From Bacteroidota bacterium (GTDB taxonomy: Bacteria > Bacteroidota > Bacteroidia > Bacteroidales > Marinifilaceae): a stretch of 16,072 nucleotides of DNA. Shown here in pieces: positions 7,180 through 15,070 of this stretch. Below the pieces are notes generated by a model. The model did not search any database. It was not told the origin of the DNA and was given only the letters and a program-made list of their open reading frames with translations. The stretch lies in assembly GCA_023400335.1 (NCBI GenBank), contig JAEXFF010000069.1, positions 1 to 16,072 of the forward strand, written 5' to 3'. The stretch's first letter is position 1. Each line of letters opens with the position of its first letter. The translations under genes were made by a program, and so were the position numbers.

Positions 7180-8088
7180 ATGATAAAGAACAATATACTC
7201 GAGACCATAGGCAACACCCCCCTGGTCCGGATAAACAGACTATGTACTAAAAAAGACGTCCGTATTTTCGCTAAATTGGAAGGTTTTAATCCGACCGGCA
7301 GCATAAAAGACCGCATTGCCGTCCAGATGATAGAACAAGCGGAACAGGAAGGAAAACTCTCCCCAGGGAAAACCATTATCGAACCGACTTCCGGAAACAC
7401 AGGAATCGGCTTGGCCATTATCGGTATTGTAAAAGGATATGCTGTAGAAATCGTTATGAGTGAAGCGGTCTCTGTAGAACGCCGTAAAATTATCCGCTCT
7501 TACGGGGGTAAGGTCATTCTCACCCCGGCAGCTGAAGGCACGGACGGAGCCATCCGCAAAGCCCGCAAACTGGTGAAAGAAAACCCCGGCAAATACTTTA
7601 TGCCGGATCAATTCTCCAATGCCGGTAATTATCAGGCGCACTATGAAAATACAGCCATAGAAATCTGGCAACAGACGAAAGGCCGCATTGATTACTTTGT
7701 CAGTGCTTTGGGTACTTCCGGTACTATAATGGGCATCTCAAAATTTTTAAAACAATGTAAACCGGATATCAAAATCGTCTGTGCCCATCCCATTAAAGGA
7801 CATTATATACAAGGATTAAAAAACATGGAAGAAGCTATAGTGCCGGCAATCTACGATCCTTCGCGTATAGATATGCAGATTATGGTTGAAAGCGAAGAAG
7901 CTATCGCCATGGCCCGCCGCATCATCGCGGAAGAAGGCATCTTTGCAGGTATGAGTAGCGGAGCCGCCATGGTCGCCGCTTTGAAAACAGCCGAACGTAT
8001 AGAAAAAGGCAATATCATTGTCATTTTCCCGGACCGGGCCGAAAAATACCTGAGCACGCCCATGTTCGAAAACCTGAGCGACTACTGA
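7180..8088 (+). CDS. cysK: Cysteine synthase (O-acetylserine sulfhydrylase, CysK/CysM family)
   Basis: A 302-aa PLP-dependent fold-type II enzyme, expected to make L-cysteine from O-acetylserine and sulfide in the cytoplasm. The PLP lysine is K43 in NPTGSIKDR. TSGNTG (70-75) is the substrate-binding loop, GTSGT (178-182) holds the PLP phosphate, and SSGAA (259-263) is the C-terminal cofactor-contact motif. PDRAEKYLST (284-293) is the usual family ending, with Ala in place of the common Gly. The segment GHYIQGLKNMEEAIVP is of the type found in a cysteine-synthase branch of anaerobes and archaea; CysM and S-sulfocysteine specificity remain possible. It starts 12 bases after the membrane Hdr-like subunit on the same strand, so it is probably co-transcribed with it, linking that complex to sulfur metabolism. 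Confidence 0.93.
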   Translation: MIKNNILETIGNTPLVRINRLCTKKDVRIFAKLEGFNPTGSIKDRIAVQMIEQAEQEGKLSPGKTIIEPTSGNTGIGLAIIGIVKGYAVEIVMSEAVSVERRKIIRSYGGKVILTPAAEGTDGAIRKARKLVKENPGKYFMPDQFSNAGNYQAHYENTAIEIWQQTKGRIDYFVSALGTSGTIMGISKFLKQCKPDIKIVCAHPIKGHYIQGLKNMEEAIVPAIYDPSRIDMQIMVESEEAIAMARRIIAEEGIFAGMSSGAAMVAALKTAERIEKGNIIVIFPDRAEKYLSTPMFENLSDY

Positions 8089-8155
8089 TAAAGTCTGTTG
8101 ACAACATTTATAAGACAATAACATATCCGGAAAGCTCTTTCCCGGGAGGATTTCA

Positions 8156-8163
8156 TAACTTTG
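8156..8163 (+). promoter_or_regulatory. Candidate -7 element for ndk
   Basis: TAACTTTG is an exact match to TAnnTTTG, 26 bases before the ndk ATG, which leaves a leader of about 20 bases. I see no good -33 element at the expected distance. It suggests ndk is transcribed independently of the Hdr-cysK array, although read-through is possible because no terminator is visible in between. Confidence 0.5.
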
Positions 8164-8189
8164 CCTACAGTTAACCAAACAGAAGAGTG

Positions 8190-8651
8190 ATGAAAAACAG
8201 GACTTTCACTATTTTAAAGCCCGATGCCGTAGGAGGAGGACATACCGGAGAAATATTGCGCATTATTGAGCAGGCAGGATTCCGGATACTGGCTCTGAAA
8301 ATGTTATACCTCAGCCGTTCCGATGCTGAAAAGTTCTACCATATACATCAGGGACGTCCTTTTTTCCGCAATTTATGTTTTTTTATGACATCCGGCCCTA
8401 TTGTCGCCGCCGTACTGGAAAAAGAAAATGCAGTAGCTGATTTCCGAAAACTCATCGGTGCCACAGATCCTGCAAAAGCCTCCCCCGGAACTATCCGGAA
8501 ACAATTTGCCGGAAGCAAAACCCGGAATGCTATCCATGCTTCCGACAGTGAGGAAAATGCAAGCCGGGAAACAGCTTTCTTTTTCAGTGACAGAGAAATC
8601 ATCGAATCCCGCTATGAACTACCGGTTCCCGCAGAAAAAATAGACGAATAA
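8190..8651 (+). CDS. ndk: Nucleoside diphosphate kinase
   Basis: A 153-aa enzyme that moves the gamma phosphate of ATP to other NDPs through a phosphohistidine. K10 (ILKPDAV) and the catalytic H116 in NAIHASDS are present, with FMTSGP (65-70) and the ASPGTIRKQF nucleotide-binding stretch. Length is normal for bacterial Ndk. A GTG lies one codon upstream (8187), but the ATG at 8190 follows an AGAAGAG ribosome-binding sequence and is preferred. The gene converges on the PdxA-family gene with only 20 bases between stop codons and no clear terminator. Confidence 0.96.
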   Translation: MKNRTFTILKPDAVGGGHTGEILRIIEQAGFRILALKMLYLSRSDAEKFYHIHQGRPFFRNLCFFMTSGPIVAAVLEKENAVADFRKLIGATDPAKASPGTIRKQFAGSKTRNAIHASDSEENASRETAFFFSDREIIESRYELPVPAEKIDE

Positions 8652-8671
8652 TTTGCCCGGAAAACAAAATA

Positions 8672-9775
8672 TTAATCTTCAACTTCTTCAGTCACCCCTG
8701 CAATTTGTTCTACATTCATATCGCTTTCATTCGCATTACCGGCTACATCATAATGCTGAAGAGGATTGACACCTAATTCTTCGTTTTGCATACGGTTATT
8801 ATATACATCTATTGCCAAATAGAGGGCATTTCTTAAAGTCGACTCATCCGCTATCCCCTTTCCTACAATATCATAAGCTGTACCCGTGACAGTAGAAGTA
8901 TATACCACCGGTAAACCGGTCATTAACACAGCTCCTTCATATCCTTCTATGGCTTTAAAAGGGATCATGCCCTGATCGTGGTATAAGGCCAGTATAGCAT
9001 CAAATTTTTCAAATTCTATCCCACTGAACAAACTGTCTGTAGCATAAGGTCCCAAAGCCATAATACCGTTTTCCCGGGCTTTTTCCAAAGCCGGAATAAT
9101 AATATTATGTTCTTCCTCTCCGAAAGTACAGTTCTCTACCGTATTGGGATTAAGGCCCAGCACTGCTATCCGGGGTTTCCGGATGGTAAAATCTTTCTTT
9201 AAACAACTGTCCAGCATATTCAGCTTCTGGCAGATATTCTCGAAAGTGATATGAGGGGTTATTTCTTTGAAAGGAATATGTGTCGTAACAAAACCGATTT
9301 TCATCTTTGTCCCCACCAGCAGAGGCATTGTATCTTTCAGCCCGTAACGGGCAGCCAGGAAAGCAGGACATCCCTGTGCATTTTCCAATTCAAAGGATTT
9401 CACTCCCTGCGGTCCCGCAACAACTGCATCTATAGCCTGATGATCCAACGCATCCAGGGCTTCTTTCAAGGCAATCATGGCCACTTCATCCGATTCCCGG
9501 GTTTCTTTTCCCAACTCTACTTTTACAGCATCATCCACACAATTAATTACGTTACACCGTTTCGGATTAGCCTCCTGCGGATTCTGGATACTGTTCAGAT
9601 TAAAATTCTCAATATTCAACGTTTTCCGATGGTAAGCAGCCACTTTAGAGGATCCGTACAGTATAGGTGTACAAATCTCACAAATCCGGTTTTCTGCCAT
9701 CATTTTTATAATCAATTCATAACTGATACTGTTTACATCACCCTGAGTGATTCCTATTTTTAATCTGTTTTCCAT
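8672..9775 (-). CDS. pdxA: PdxA-family dehydrogenase with a divergent active site
   Basis: A 367-aa homologue of 4-hydroxythreonine-4-phosphate dehydrogenase (pyridoxal phosphate synthesis). Family landmarks are clear: ITQGD (10-14), YGSSKVAAYHR, HIPFKEIT (from H166), ALYHDQG (H266), IPFK (K274) and GTAYDIVGKG. By eye, residues fall at the same numbers as in E. coli PdxA. H166, H266, K274 and D247 are kept, but the other expected ligands differ: C136 and P137 for the GHTE His-Thr pair, N211 for the third metal histidine (NPNTVEN instead of NPHAG), V283 for Asn and Y292 for Arg. The glycine-rich GIG after the start motif is SIS. An acidic tail of about 20 residues extends past the usual end. 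It may be a non-canonical paralogue; a true pdxA could lie elsewhere. The gene symbol denotes family, not proven activity. Confidence 0.82.
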   Translation of the reverse strand: MENRLKIGITQGDVNSISYELIIKMMAENRICEICTPILYGSSKVAAYHRKTLNIENFNLNSIQNPQEANPKRCNVINCVDDAVKVELGKETRESDEVAMIALKEALDALDHQAIDAVVAGPQGVKSFELENAQGCPAFLAARYGLKDTMPLLVGTKMKIGFVTTHIPFKEITPHITFENICQKLNMLDSCLKKDFTIRKPRIAVLGLNPNTVENCTFGEEEHNIIIPALEKARENGIMALGPYATDSLFSGIEFEKFDAILALYHDQGMIPFKAIEGYEGAVLMTGLPVVYTSTVTGTAYDIVGKGIADESTLRNALYLAIDVYNNRMQNEELGVNPLQHYDVAGNANESDMNVEQIAGVTEEVED

Positions 9776-9798
9776 TTTCCCAATACTTTTAAGGCATA

Positions 9799-9806
9799 CA
9801 AAGATA
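9799..9806 (-). promoter_or_regulatory. Candidate -7 element for the PdxA-family gene
   Basis: On the minus strand this reads TATCTTTG, an exact TAnnTTTG match 24 bases upstream of the ATG. No TTG is seen at the -33 distance. Together with the terminator further upstream it suggests the gene is transcribed separately from pnp. Confidence 0.45.
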
Positions 9807-9883
9807 AATTAATTTTAATTTCCCCTTTAGCATTCGATACGATTTCTTTCAAAATAGGGCTGAATTCCTTTTTCTTATAACGC

Positions 9884-9910
9884 AAAAAAGAGGCTCACGC
9901 CTCTTTTTTT
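9884..9910 (-). terminator. Rho-independent terminator after pnp
   Basis: A GC-rich stem (GAGGC 9890-9894 with GCCTC 9899-9903) with a 4-base TCAC loop is flanked by six A residues on one side and seven T residues on the other. It begins about 30 bases after the pnp stop codon. Because both flanks are A/T runs it can work in either direction, but only pnp ends here. Confidence 0.88.
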
Positions 9911-9940
9911 ATTCCCCTTATTTCAAGGTGCTGAAAAAAA

Positions 9941-12076
9941 TCAATTGTTTTTATTGTTTTCTCTCCGCTCCGGTCTAGGCAAAAGAGCTTTCCGCGACAA
10001 ACGCAATTTTCCGGTTTTTTTATCTATCTCCAGCAATTTCACCTGGATTTTATCTCCTTCTTTCAATACATCTTCCACCTTTTCTATACGTTTATAGTCG
10101 ATTTCCGAAACATGGAGTAATCCGTCTTTCCCCGGTAAAATTTCGACAAATGCCCCAAACGGCATAATCGACTTCACGATTCCTTCATACACTTCTCCTT
10201 CTTCCGGTTTAGCTACTATGGCACGGATGCGGGCCAAAGCAATATTAATGGAATCAGCATTGGAAGCGGAAACATCGATAATTCCTTTATTGTCTACTTC
10301 TTCTATATTAATGGTAGCTCCTGATTTTTCCTGAATATCCTGGATAATCTTTCCGCCGGGTCCAATGACGGCTCCGATCTGATCTTTATCGATAATAATG
10401 GTCTGAATACGAGGAGCATGCGGCTTCAGTTCCGGACGAGGTTCCGGCAAGGTTTCCCGGATAATATTCATAATATGCAAACGTCCCCGTCTAGCCTGTT
10501 CCAGCGCTTTTTCCAGAATTTCATAAGGCAGACCATCGACTTTAATATCCATCTGGGTAGCAGTAATCCCGTCTACTGTGCCGGTCACTTTAAAATCCAT
10601 ATCGCCGAGATGGTCCTCATCTCCTAAAATATCCGATAATACAGCATATTTTTCACATCCTTTATCGGTAATCAATCCCATAGCAATTCCTGTCACCGGT
10701 TTTCTCATCGGAACACCGGCATCCATCAAAGCCAAAGTCCCGGCACATACGGTTGCCATAGAAGAAGAACCATTGGATTCCAATATGTCGGATACGACCC
10801 GTACCGTATAGGGAAAATCTTCCGGTATCATGCGTTTTAATGCGCGGTGAGCTAAATTTCCGTGTCCGATTTCCCGGCGTCCCACTCCCCGGCTGGCTTT
10901 TGCTTCCCCGGTAGAAAAAGGAGGGAAATTATAATGCAACAAAAACCGTTCTTTTCCTTTTTCAGTAGCTTCGTCAATAATTTTTTCGTCCAGTTTCGTA
11001 CCTAAGGTAACCGTCGACAAAGACTGCGTTTCCCCGCGGGTAAAAATGGAAGAACCGTGAGGTCCGGGCAGGTAACCGACTTCACACCAAATCGGCCGGA
11101 TCTGTTCTGTAGTCCGTCCGTCCAGCCGAACTCCTTCGTCCAGTATCATCCGGCGCATCGCTTCTTTCTCCACGTCGTGATAATACCGGGCAACCATCAT
11201 CTTTTTGGCGTCCCTTTCCTCTTCCGGCAAGCTTTCCATATATTCTTCACATACCCGGTTCAGCAACTCACCCCTCAGGTGCTTATCCGCATTGCACTGA
11301 CGGGCAACATCATAAGCCTTTTGATAACATTTGTCCCATACATCTTTCCGCAACTCTTCGTCATTTACTTCATGGCAATAAGTACGCTTTGCTTTCCCTA
11401 CCGCTTCGGCTAATTCTTTTTGTACTAGGCACTGATCTTTAATTGCAAGGTGAGCGAACTTGATGGCATCCAACATTTCTTTTTCCGAAACTTCACTCAT
11501 TTCTCCTTCTACCATCATGATATTTTCATAGGTAGCCCCTACCATAATATCCAAATCGGCCTCTTTCAACTGCGAACAGGTCGGATTAATCACAAATTCC
11601 CCCTGAATACGGGCCACTCTCACTTCTGAAATCGGACCGTGGAAAGGAATATCGCTTACAGCAATTGCAGCAGAAGCAGCCAATCCGGCCAATGAATCCG
11701 GCATTGACTCCGGATCTGCCGAATAGAGAGTCACTTGTACAAAAGTCTCCGCATGATAATCGTCCGGAAATAAAGGTCTCAACGCCCGGTCGATTAAACG
11801 GGATACCAATACCTCATAATCCGAAGCTTTTCCTTCCCTACGGGTAAATCCTCCGGGGAAACGCCCAATAGCTGAAAACTTCTCTTTATAATCGACCGAT
11901 AATGGCATAAAATCCACATCCGGACCCGCTTCCTGAGCAGACACCACAGTTGCCAATATCATGGTATTGCCCATTTTCAACATCACAGCACCATCAGCTT
12001 GCTTAGCCAACTTGCCTGTTTCCAAGGTAATTACCCTTCCGTCGTGGAGAGTAATACTTTTTTCAATAACATTCAT
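9941..12076 (-). CDS. pnp: Polynucleotide phosphorylase
   Basis: A 711-aa 3'-to-5' exoribonuclease that degrades RNA with phosphate and forms part of the RNA-decay machinery in the cytoplasm. Two RNase PH domains (about 10-145 and 325-470) flank a helical segment. The second holds [11 protein letters not shown] and the metal-binding stretch [17 protein letters not shown] domain (about 555-610; GAVIGPGGK) and an S1 domain (about 620-690; [14 protein letters not shown]) follow. All domains are intact and length is standard. An upstream in-frame TTG (12082) exists; the ATG at 12076 (MNVIEK) is preferred. The perfect inverted repeat 9 bases upstream may form a leader hairpin. Order rpsO-pnp is the classical arrangement, although a terminator lies between them here. 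Confidence 0.97.
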   Translation of the reverse strand: MNVIEKSITLHDGRVITLETGKLAKQADGAVMLKMGNTMILATVVSAQEAGPDVDFMPLSVDYKEKFSAIGRFPGGFTRREGKASDYEVLVSRLIDRALRPLFPDDYHAETFVQVTLYSADPESMPDSLAGLAASAAIAVSDIPFHGPISEVRVARIQGEFVINPTCSQLKEADLDIMVGATYENIMMVEGEMSEVSEKEMLDAIKFAHLAIKDQCLVQKELAEAVGKAKRTYCHEVNDEELRKDVWDKCYQKAYDVARQCNADKHLRGELLNRVCEEYMESLPEEERDAKKMMVARYYHDVEKEAMRRMILDEGVRLDGRTTEQIRPIWCEVGYLPGPHGSSIFTRGETQSLSTVTLGTKLDEKIIDEATEKGKERFLLHYNFPPFSTGEAKASRGVGRREIGHGNLAHRALKRMIPEDFPYTVRVVSDILESNGSSSMATVCAGTLALMDAGVPMRKPVTGIAMGLITDKGCEKYAVLSDILGDEDHLGDMDFKVTGTVDGITATQMDIKVDGLPYEILEKALEQARRGRLHIMNIIRETLPEPRPELKPHAPRIQTIIIDKDQIGAVIGPGGKIIQDIQEKSGATINIEEVDNKGIIDVSASNADSINIALARIRAIVAKPEEGEVYEGIVKSIMPFGAFVEILPGKDGLLHVSEIDYKRIEKVEDVLKEGDKIQVKLLEIDKKTGKLRLSRKALLPRPERRENNKNN

Positions 12077-12085
12077 AATCAAACA

Positions 12086-12106
12086 GTTAAAATAATTTAT
12101 TTTAAC
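12086..12106 (-). promoter_or_regulatory. Perfect inverted repeat in the pnp leader
   Basis: Arms GTTAAAATAA (12086-12095) and TTATTTTAAC (12097-12106) are exact reverse complements around a single base. The repeat ends 9 bases before the pnp start codon, so it covers or adjoins the ribosome-binding region. It could be an RNA hairpin controlling translation or RNase cleavage, or a DNA operator. Its AT-only core makes chance a real alternative. Confidence 0.45.
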
Positions 12107-12201
12107 GGAACTCTTTTATTAGATATGCAATTTGATCCGAAGAAAAACATTCAGATTAAATTAAAATTGCAATGGAGGCTTGGAGGGAGGTATTAATAAA
12201 A

Positions 12202-12229
12202 ACAAGCCCGGGGAAGATCCCGGGTTTGT
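12202..12229 (-). terminator. Rho-independent terminator after rpsO
   Basis: The arms ACAAGCCCGGG (12202-12212) and CCCGGGTTTGT (12219-12229) pair, with one G-T pair, around a short loop. Read leftward the stem is followed by TTTTTATT. It lies just after the rpsO stop codon and before pnp, so pnp is either reached by read-through or has its own promoter. Confidence 0.85.
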
Positions 12230-12242
12230 CCGAAACGTATGC

Positions 12243-12512
12243 TTATTTACGTAAATTCAACGCTTTAACGATAGAACGATATCTCTCAATATCATTTCTT
12301 TTCAGATAATCCAATAATGCTCTACGCTTTCCTACTAATTTGATCAAGGCACGTTGTGTACCAAAATCCTTGTGATTGCTCTTCAAATGTTCAGTTAAAT
12401 GATTGATACGGTAGGAAAATAAAGCGATCTGAGATTCGGCAGAACCAGTATCTTTATTAGACTTCCCGTATGAAGAAAAAAGCTCTTCTTTCTTTTCCGC
12501 TGTTAAATACAT
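12243..12512 (-). CDS. rpsO: 30S ribosomal protein S15
   Basis: An 89-aa primary 16S rRNA-binding protein of the small subunit. The family signature is complete: DTGSAESQIALFSYRI (about 21-36), the LTEHLKSNHKDF turn (37-48), and GKRRALLDYLKRND (61-74), then the C-terminal helix IERYRSIVKALN. Length is exactly typical. It has a strong-looking Bacteroidota promoter upstream and a terminator directly downstream, ahead of pnp. Confidence 0.98.
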   Translation of the reverse strand: MYLTAEKKEELFSSYGKSNKDTGSAESQIALFSYRINHLTEHLKSNHKDFGTQRALIKLVGKRRALLDYLKRNDIERYRSIVKALNLRK

Positions 12513-12552
12513 AATTTCTAAATCTTTAAATAATTAATATCGTTAAACGCCG

Positions 12553-12583
12553 CAAAGATACACTTTATTTTTATCTGTCCCAA
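12553..12583 (-). promoter_or_regulatory. rpsO promoter (-33 TTG, 20-base spacer, -7 TATCTTTG)
   Basis: On the minus strand, TTG (12583-12581) is followed after exactly 20 bases by TATCTTTG (12560-12553), an ideal match to the Bacteroidota sigma-ABfr consensus TTG-N19-20-TAnnTTTG. The leader to the ATG at 12512 would be about 35 bases. This is the clearest promoter in the window. Confidence 0.75.
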
Positions 12584-12630
12584 TTTTTCCTTTGGAAAAC
12601 GCAGGGTTATCCGGAATTTTATTCGTTATA

Positions 12631-12640
12631 GGGGGGGGGG
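12631..12640. repeat. Homopolymeric tract of ten G
   Basis: Ten consecutive G residues lie in the divergent intergenic region, about 48 bases upstream of the rpsO -33 element and about 115 bases upstream of the DUF1573 -7 element. Such a tract is conspicuous in AT-rich surroundings and prone to replication slippage. It is not inside a recognisable promoter spacer or coding frame. Confidence 0.8.
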
Positions 12641-12755
12641 ACTCTATGTCTGTTTCAAATTTTTATTTTCTCCATTTCTCTATTTTTTACCCTTAAAAAA
12701 TTCCTAATTTATCGTTTTTCATTGAATTCTGTTTTTCTTTTTTCTTTTCTATTTT

Positions 12756-12763
12756 TACTTTTG
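12756..12763 (+). promoter_or_regulatory. Candidate -7 element for the DUF1573 pair
   Basis: TACTTTTG matches TAnnTTTG. A T-run at the -33 distance (around 12732-12736) is only a weak partner. The transcript would start near 12770, with a leader of about 48 bases to the ATG at 12818. The stretch 12650-12760 upstream is extremely T-rich. Confidence 0.5.
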
Positions 12764-12817
12764 TGACATTCCGCCGGCTTTTATATAGAAAACAACAACA
12801 ATAATAAAGGAAAACAA

Positions 12818-13882
12818 ATGAAAAGGGTTATTTTAGTATTATTTATTCTTTTTCCCCTCCTCCTCTTCGGACAAAGGGCAAAAATAGATTTTGAAACGAC
12901 AATACATAATTTCGGAAATATCAGCGAAAGCGGCGGTATCGTCTCATACGATTTTATTTTTAAAAATACAGGAAAAGGTCCGCTGATTCTGACAGAAGTC
13001 AGACCCAGTTGCGGTTGTGCCACCCCGCAATGGAGCCGCAAACCGATTTTACCCAATGAAACGGGCTGCATTAAAGTGAGTTTCAATCCCAAAAACCGTC
13101 TCAATTCTTTCCTGAAATCCATCACGGTGAAATCCAATGCAGAAAACTCTATTGTCTCTTTAGCTATCAAAGGGAAAGTTTTTGCCGGTAACTCTGATCC
13201 GTATGCAGATTATACTCATTCCATCGGTACCCTCAAAACCCGTTCCAGTTACTTCAACCTGGGCAGTATTTATAACACCGCCATTGCGGAAAAATCGATG
13301 GATATCGTCAATACAGGAACCCGTCCGGTTAAAATCAGCATTCACCCGGCAGGAAATTATATCTCAGCCACTGTTATCCCGGAAACATTGAAAAGCGGGG
13401 AAAAAGGGGAAGTTCGTATTCTCTACTACCCCGATCAAAAAAAGGATTGGGGATTTGTCAACGATCAGATGGAAATAGAAACCGATGCCGGCGATAAAGG
13501 CTCACTCGGAGTCGTAGCAAACATCTGCGAAGATTTTTCAGCCTTTAAAAAGAATAATTACCAAAATGCTCCCCAGGCTATATTTTCAGAAACAGAAATC
13601 AAACTAGGTATCCTCAAAAAAAATACGACCAAAAAGCAGGAAATCTATATCCAGAATGCAGGCAAATCCGATCTTATCATCCGGAAAATAAAAACTTCTG
13701 ACGATCAAATGCTTTCTGTCGTTCCCGCTAAAACAATTATTAAACCCGGAAAGAAAACCAAAGTAACCCTTACGTTGAATACCGATAATACTTCAGGGAG
13801 AAAAGTAAAAATCGTCTCTTTCACACTCAACGATCCTAAAAATACAATTGTCACTTGTAAATTAACCGGAAATGTTCAGTAA
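12818..13882 (+). CDS. Secreted DUF1573-containing protein, first of a tandem pair
   Basis: A 354-aa protein with a signal peptide: MKR, a hydrophobic core, and a probable cut after FGQ19. No lipobox cysteine follows, so it is probably periplasmic or surface-exposed. The N-terminal domain (about 22-122) is DUF1573, an immunoglobulin-like beta-sandwich, with the family signature EVRPSCGCATPQW (CGC at 65-67). A middle segment (about 140-235) and a C-terminal domain (about 255-354; ends NDPKNTIVTCKLTGNV) share the fold pattern. The C-terminal copy has SDDQML where CGC is expected. Function is unknown; structural or adhesive roles are proposed for related proteins. It ends one base before the signal-peptide ATG of its paralogue, so the two are co-transcribed and probably translationally coupled. 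Confidence 0.85.
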   Translation: MKRVILVLFILFPLLLFGQRAKIDFETTIHNFGNISESGGIVSYDFIFKNTGKGPLILTEVRPSCGCATPQWSRKPILPNETGCIKVSFNPKNRLNSFLKSITVKSNAENSIVSLAIKGKVFAGNSDPYADYTHSIGTLKTRSSYFNLGSIYNTAIAEKSMDIVNTGTRPVKISIHPAGNYISATVIPETLKSGEKGEVRILYYPDQKKDWGFVNDQMEIETDAGDKGSLGVVANICEDFSAFKKNNYQNAPQAIFSETEIKLGILKKNTTKKQEIYIQNAGKSDLIIRKIKTSDDQMLSVVPAKTIIKPGKKTKVTLTLNTDNTSGRKVKIVSFTLNDPKNTIVTCKLTGNVQ

Positions 13883-13883
13883 T

Positions 13884-14951
13884 ATGAAGTTTATCCCCGT
13901 CTTTTTGTTCCTTTTGCTTGGATTCGTCAGCTTTGCCCAGCAAGGAAGACTCTGTTTTGAAAATAAAGATACCCTTCTGGACAATTTAAAAGCCGACGAC
14001 AAGCCGACGGCTATCCTTTTCCGTTTTACCAATAGCGGGGAACAACCTGTCATTATTTCCCGGGTGTCTCCTGTTACTTCCCAAATCAAAGCAGAGTGGG
14101 ATAAAAGTCCTATTGCTCCGGGTCAATCGTCCTCAATTAAAATAACGTTCAATTCAACCTCTTTTCCTCCCCATTTTTCTTATTCGATTATGGTATTTTC
14201 CAATGCATCGAATTCCCCGGAAAAACTCTATTTAAAAGGGAAGGTAGTGGAGAATCCCGATAAACCCTTTCTCTTATACCGGTATAGTATGGACGGATTA
14301 AAGTTCCGTTCTTCTTCCGTAAATTTTGGGAAAATCTACAGCGGAACAATAACCAAAGACACCGTCTATTTTTATAATTCCCTGGACACAGAAGTCACCC
14401 TATCTGTTCTCTACGCCCCTTCTTACCTGCACATCCAGGTACCGGAGCAGATTAAACCCAAAGAAAAAGGAATGCTGATCCTGGCTTTCGACGCCATTGC
14501 CAATAAGGAGTACGGCTACATTTACGACAATATTATTTTCATTGTCAACGACAAAGATTCCTACAGAAACCGTCTTGCCATATCCGCTACTATCAAGGAA
14601 GATTTTACAAGATTAACACCGGAAGAATTAGCCAATGCTCCCGTTGCACATTTCAGAGAAAAAGATCTCTCTTTCGGAGAAATCAAACCTAAAGAAAAAG
14701 GAAAATGCGATTTTATTCTGGAAAATAAAGGAAAATCAGAACTGATTATCCGGAAAACCAAATCCAGTTGCGGATGTACAGCTGTAGTGCTGGGAAAAAA
14801 CACAGTGGCTCCGGGGAAATCGATGACAATCCGTGCCATTTTCGATCCTTCCGGAAAAAGCGGCCGTCAATATAAAACGATTACGGTTATCACCAATGAT
14901 CCCAAAAACCCGGAAATTAACTTGACCTTATCCGGTAATATAAAAAAATAA
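13884..14951 (+). CDS. Secreted DUF1573-containing protein, second of a tandem pair
   Basis: A 355-aa paralogue of the preceding gene: signal peptide MKF followed by a hydrophobic core, cut probably after FAQ19. The C-terminal DUF1573 domain (about 255-353) has the full signature KSSCGCTAVV (CGC at 296-298) and ends TNDPKNPEINLTLSGNI. The N-terminal copy has SPVTSQIKAEW where CGC is expected. Both proteins share the same three-segment plan, including a middle FRSSSVNFGKIY-like motif matching RSSYFNLGSIY in the first. An ATG four codons earlier (13872) overlaps the first gene; I chose the ATG at 13884, one base after the first gene's stop, because the signal peptide begins there. Role is unknown. 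Confidence 0.85.
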   Translation: MKFIPVFLFLLLGFVSFAQQGRLCFENKDTLLDNLKADDKPTAILFRFTNSGEQPVIISRVSPVTSQIKAEWDKSPIAPGQSSSIKITFNSTSFPPHFSYSIMVFSNASNSPEKLYLKGKVVENPDKPFLLYRYSMDGLKFRSSSVNFGKIYSGTITKDTVYFYNSLDTEVTLSVLYAPSYLHIQVPEQIKPKEKGMLILAFDAIANKEYGYIYDNIIFIVNDKDSYRNRLAISATIKEDFTRLTPEELANAPVAHFREKDLSFGEIKPKEKGKCDFILENKGKSELIIRKTKSSCGCTAVVLGKNTVAPGKSMTIRAIFDPSGKSGRQYKTITVITNDPKNPEINLTLSGNIKK

Positions 14952-15062
14952 ACACCGGAAAAACATATTTATTCTTTCGGACACCGGAAAACACATGTCC
15001 AAATTTACAGCATAAAACCTCTGAGAAGTAAATTTTCAAGGTTACTATCACCGAACTGCCCC
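14952..15062. repeat. Intergenic segment with a short direct repeat
   Basis: The 11-base sequence ACACCGGAAAA occurs twice, at 14952-14962 and 14981-14991, just after the second DUF1573 gene. No convincing terminator hairpin is seen. A leftward reading frame across this region and the adjacent 8-base repeat (about 14917-15102) begins with a repeat-derived peptide and is not regarded as a gene. Confidence 0.45.
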
Positions 15063-15070
15063 CATGCCTC

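Noticed and set aside
8127..8145. Possible terminator hairpin (CCGGAAAG and CTTTCCCGG) after cysK
   Set aside because: The stem has a bulge, leaves a two-base loop, has no T-run after it, and lies in the ndk promoter region.
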